In this document: positions 63,351 to 64,000 of the stretch, one piece after another
How the letters are laid out: each line of letters starts with the position of its first letter
How positions within the stretch are numbered: position 1 is the stretch's first letter
Assembly (NCBI GenBank): GCA_964035575.1
Contig: OZ037930.1
Coordinates: 558,001 to 622,000 of the forward strand
Length of the DNA: 64,000 nt
Source: Rhynchopus sp. YZ270_cl-10
Lineage: Eukaryota; Euglenozoa; Diplonemea; Diplonemida; Diplonemidae
Direction of reading: 5' to 3'
Notes under the pieces: model-generated
What the model saw: the letters and a program-made list of their open reading frames with translations, nothing else
What the model was told of the DNA's origin: nothing
Databases searched by the model: none
Translations under genes and position numbers: made by a program

Positions 63351-63412
63351 TGATAAATTGTTGGGGTAGTGTAGTTGCCTCGGGTTGTGTTGCCACATTG
63401 TGCAATCTCCGC
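63351..63412 (-). repeat. Micro-repeat family 2 copy
   Basis: T-run then gataaattgttggggtagtg, tagttgcctcgggttgtgt and gccacattgtgcaatctcc. Confidence 0.85.
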
Positions 63413-64000
63413 TGTAAAACTGTGTAAAAAATCAGAAGAAAAAAAAGGGGGTATGTTTGTTGAATAGCAGTTTCTGTTTCGTTCAGTTTTTGTTTTTTTT
63501 TTTTTTGTTTGTTTTTTTTTCGATTTTTTTTTCACAAGAGAGAGGGGGGAAGGAGGAGGGGGAAAAAACACACACGAGAAAGTGAAGTTGATAGTGCAAA
63601 CGCCTCTGGGACGCAGGCACTGACACTCCGCGAGAAAAGTTGGGAAGATGAAATGTATGAAAGCTTCACCTTGTACCTATTTTTGCTTAGTTTCCTCCCA
63701 GATCACAGAAGGCGATCTGGTCCTTCCCCATACACTACCCAACAGCCATACAGTCTTTCACAAGGTTTTTTTTTTTTTATAAAAGTGTTGGAACCTTTGC
63801 TCCTCAGATTCCTCTGTTTTTCAGGCATCCCAAATATGAAACCGGGTTACCCGACATTGAGAGGATGGGAAAACAAACACAGGGTGATACAAGAACTTCA
63901 CCCGTGTAGGTGTGTGTGCGGGGTTATTTATTTATTTTTTTCTTTTTCCTTTCGTTCCTTCAAAGAATACTGTAATCGTAAAAAGTATCGACCGTAAAAA
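63413..64000. other. Gene-free end of window with T-arm-like element
   Basis: 63581-63645 is a 5' copy of the T-arm-like element (agtgaagttgatagtgcaaa, cgcctctgggacgcaggcac, tgacactccgcg), cut before the hairpin. T-runs and A/T-rich DNA elsewhere. No gene supported. Confidence 0.5.

Overview
The window looks like nuclear DNA of a single-celled eukaryote (protist or microalga) that I cannot place more precisely. Support for a eukaryote: a 1,643-residue cyclic-nucleotide-gated channel, a dual-specificity phosphatase, a ubiquitin-like/leucine-rich-repeat gene family, a BED-like zinc-finger protein, and a stub of the 5' end of a small-subunit rRNA gene carrying the generic eukaryotic start CTGGTTGATCCTGCCAG (kinetoplastids normally have GATTCTGCC there). 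The recognisable genes read as single uninterrupted frames on the minus strand, and I see no conserved intron. Genes are islands in A/T-rich DNA full of long homopolymers and repeats.

Layout. 1-540: dispersed repeat and a palindromic TGACAGGT cluster. 541-5472: CNG-type channel. 5857-6221: TA-flanked inverted-repeat element. 6503-13380: two leucine-rich-repeat (LRR) genes (A intact; B broken by two insertions) and a 791-bp element with 6-bp target duplications between them. 14837-15883: phosphatase. 15884-22700: gene desert with nested inverted-repeat elements, including a 1.6-kb element flanked by TTAA, and a TTAGGGC interstitial array. 22727-24688: BED-like zinc-finger gene. 24939-26023: foldback element. 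26108-27345: GC-rich block joined to an orphan LRR-gene 5' flank. 27589-34838: LRR genes C and D with their flanks. 34839-51650: desert with a 3-kb inverted-repeat element built on ACGATCGTA palindromes and many small elements. 51652-55072: two small hypothetical genes. 55073-64000: desert with the rRNA stub and more short repeats.

LRR genes A-D share a start (MELNIE), a ubiquitin-like head, 23-residue repeats of the TpLRR/BspA type and long stretches of 5' flank. They form a recent, expanding family changing by gain and loss of repeat units and by transposon insertion. The intergenic DNA is dominated by miniature inverted-repeat elements with clean target duplications (TA, TTG, TTAA, 5 bp, 6 bp) and by very short (45-70 nt) families, two of which end in an A-run on the minus strand like tiny retroposons. 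No autonomous transposase or reverse transcriptase was recognised in the window.
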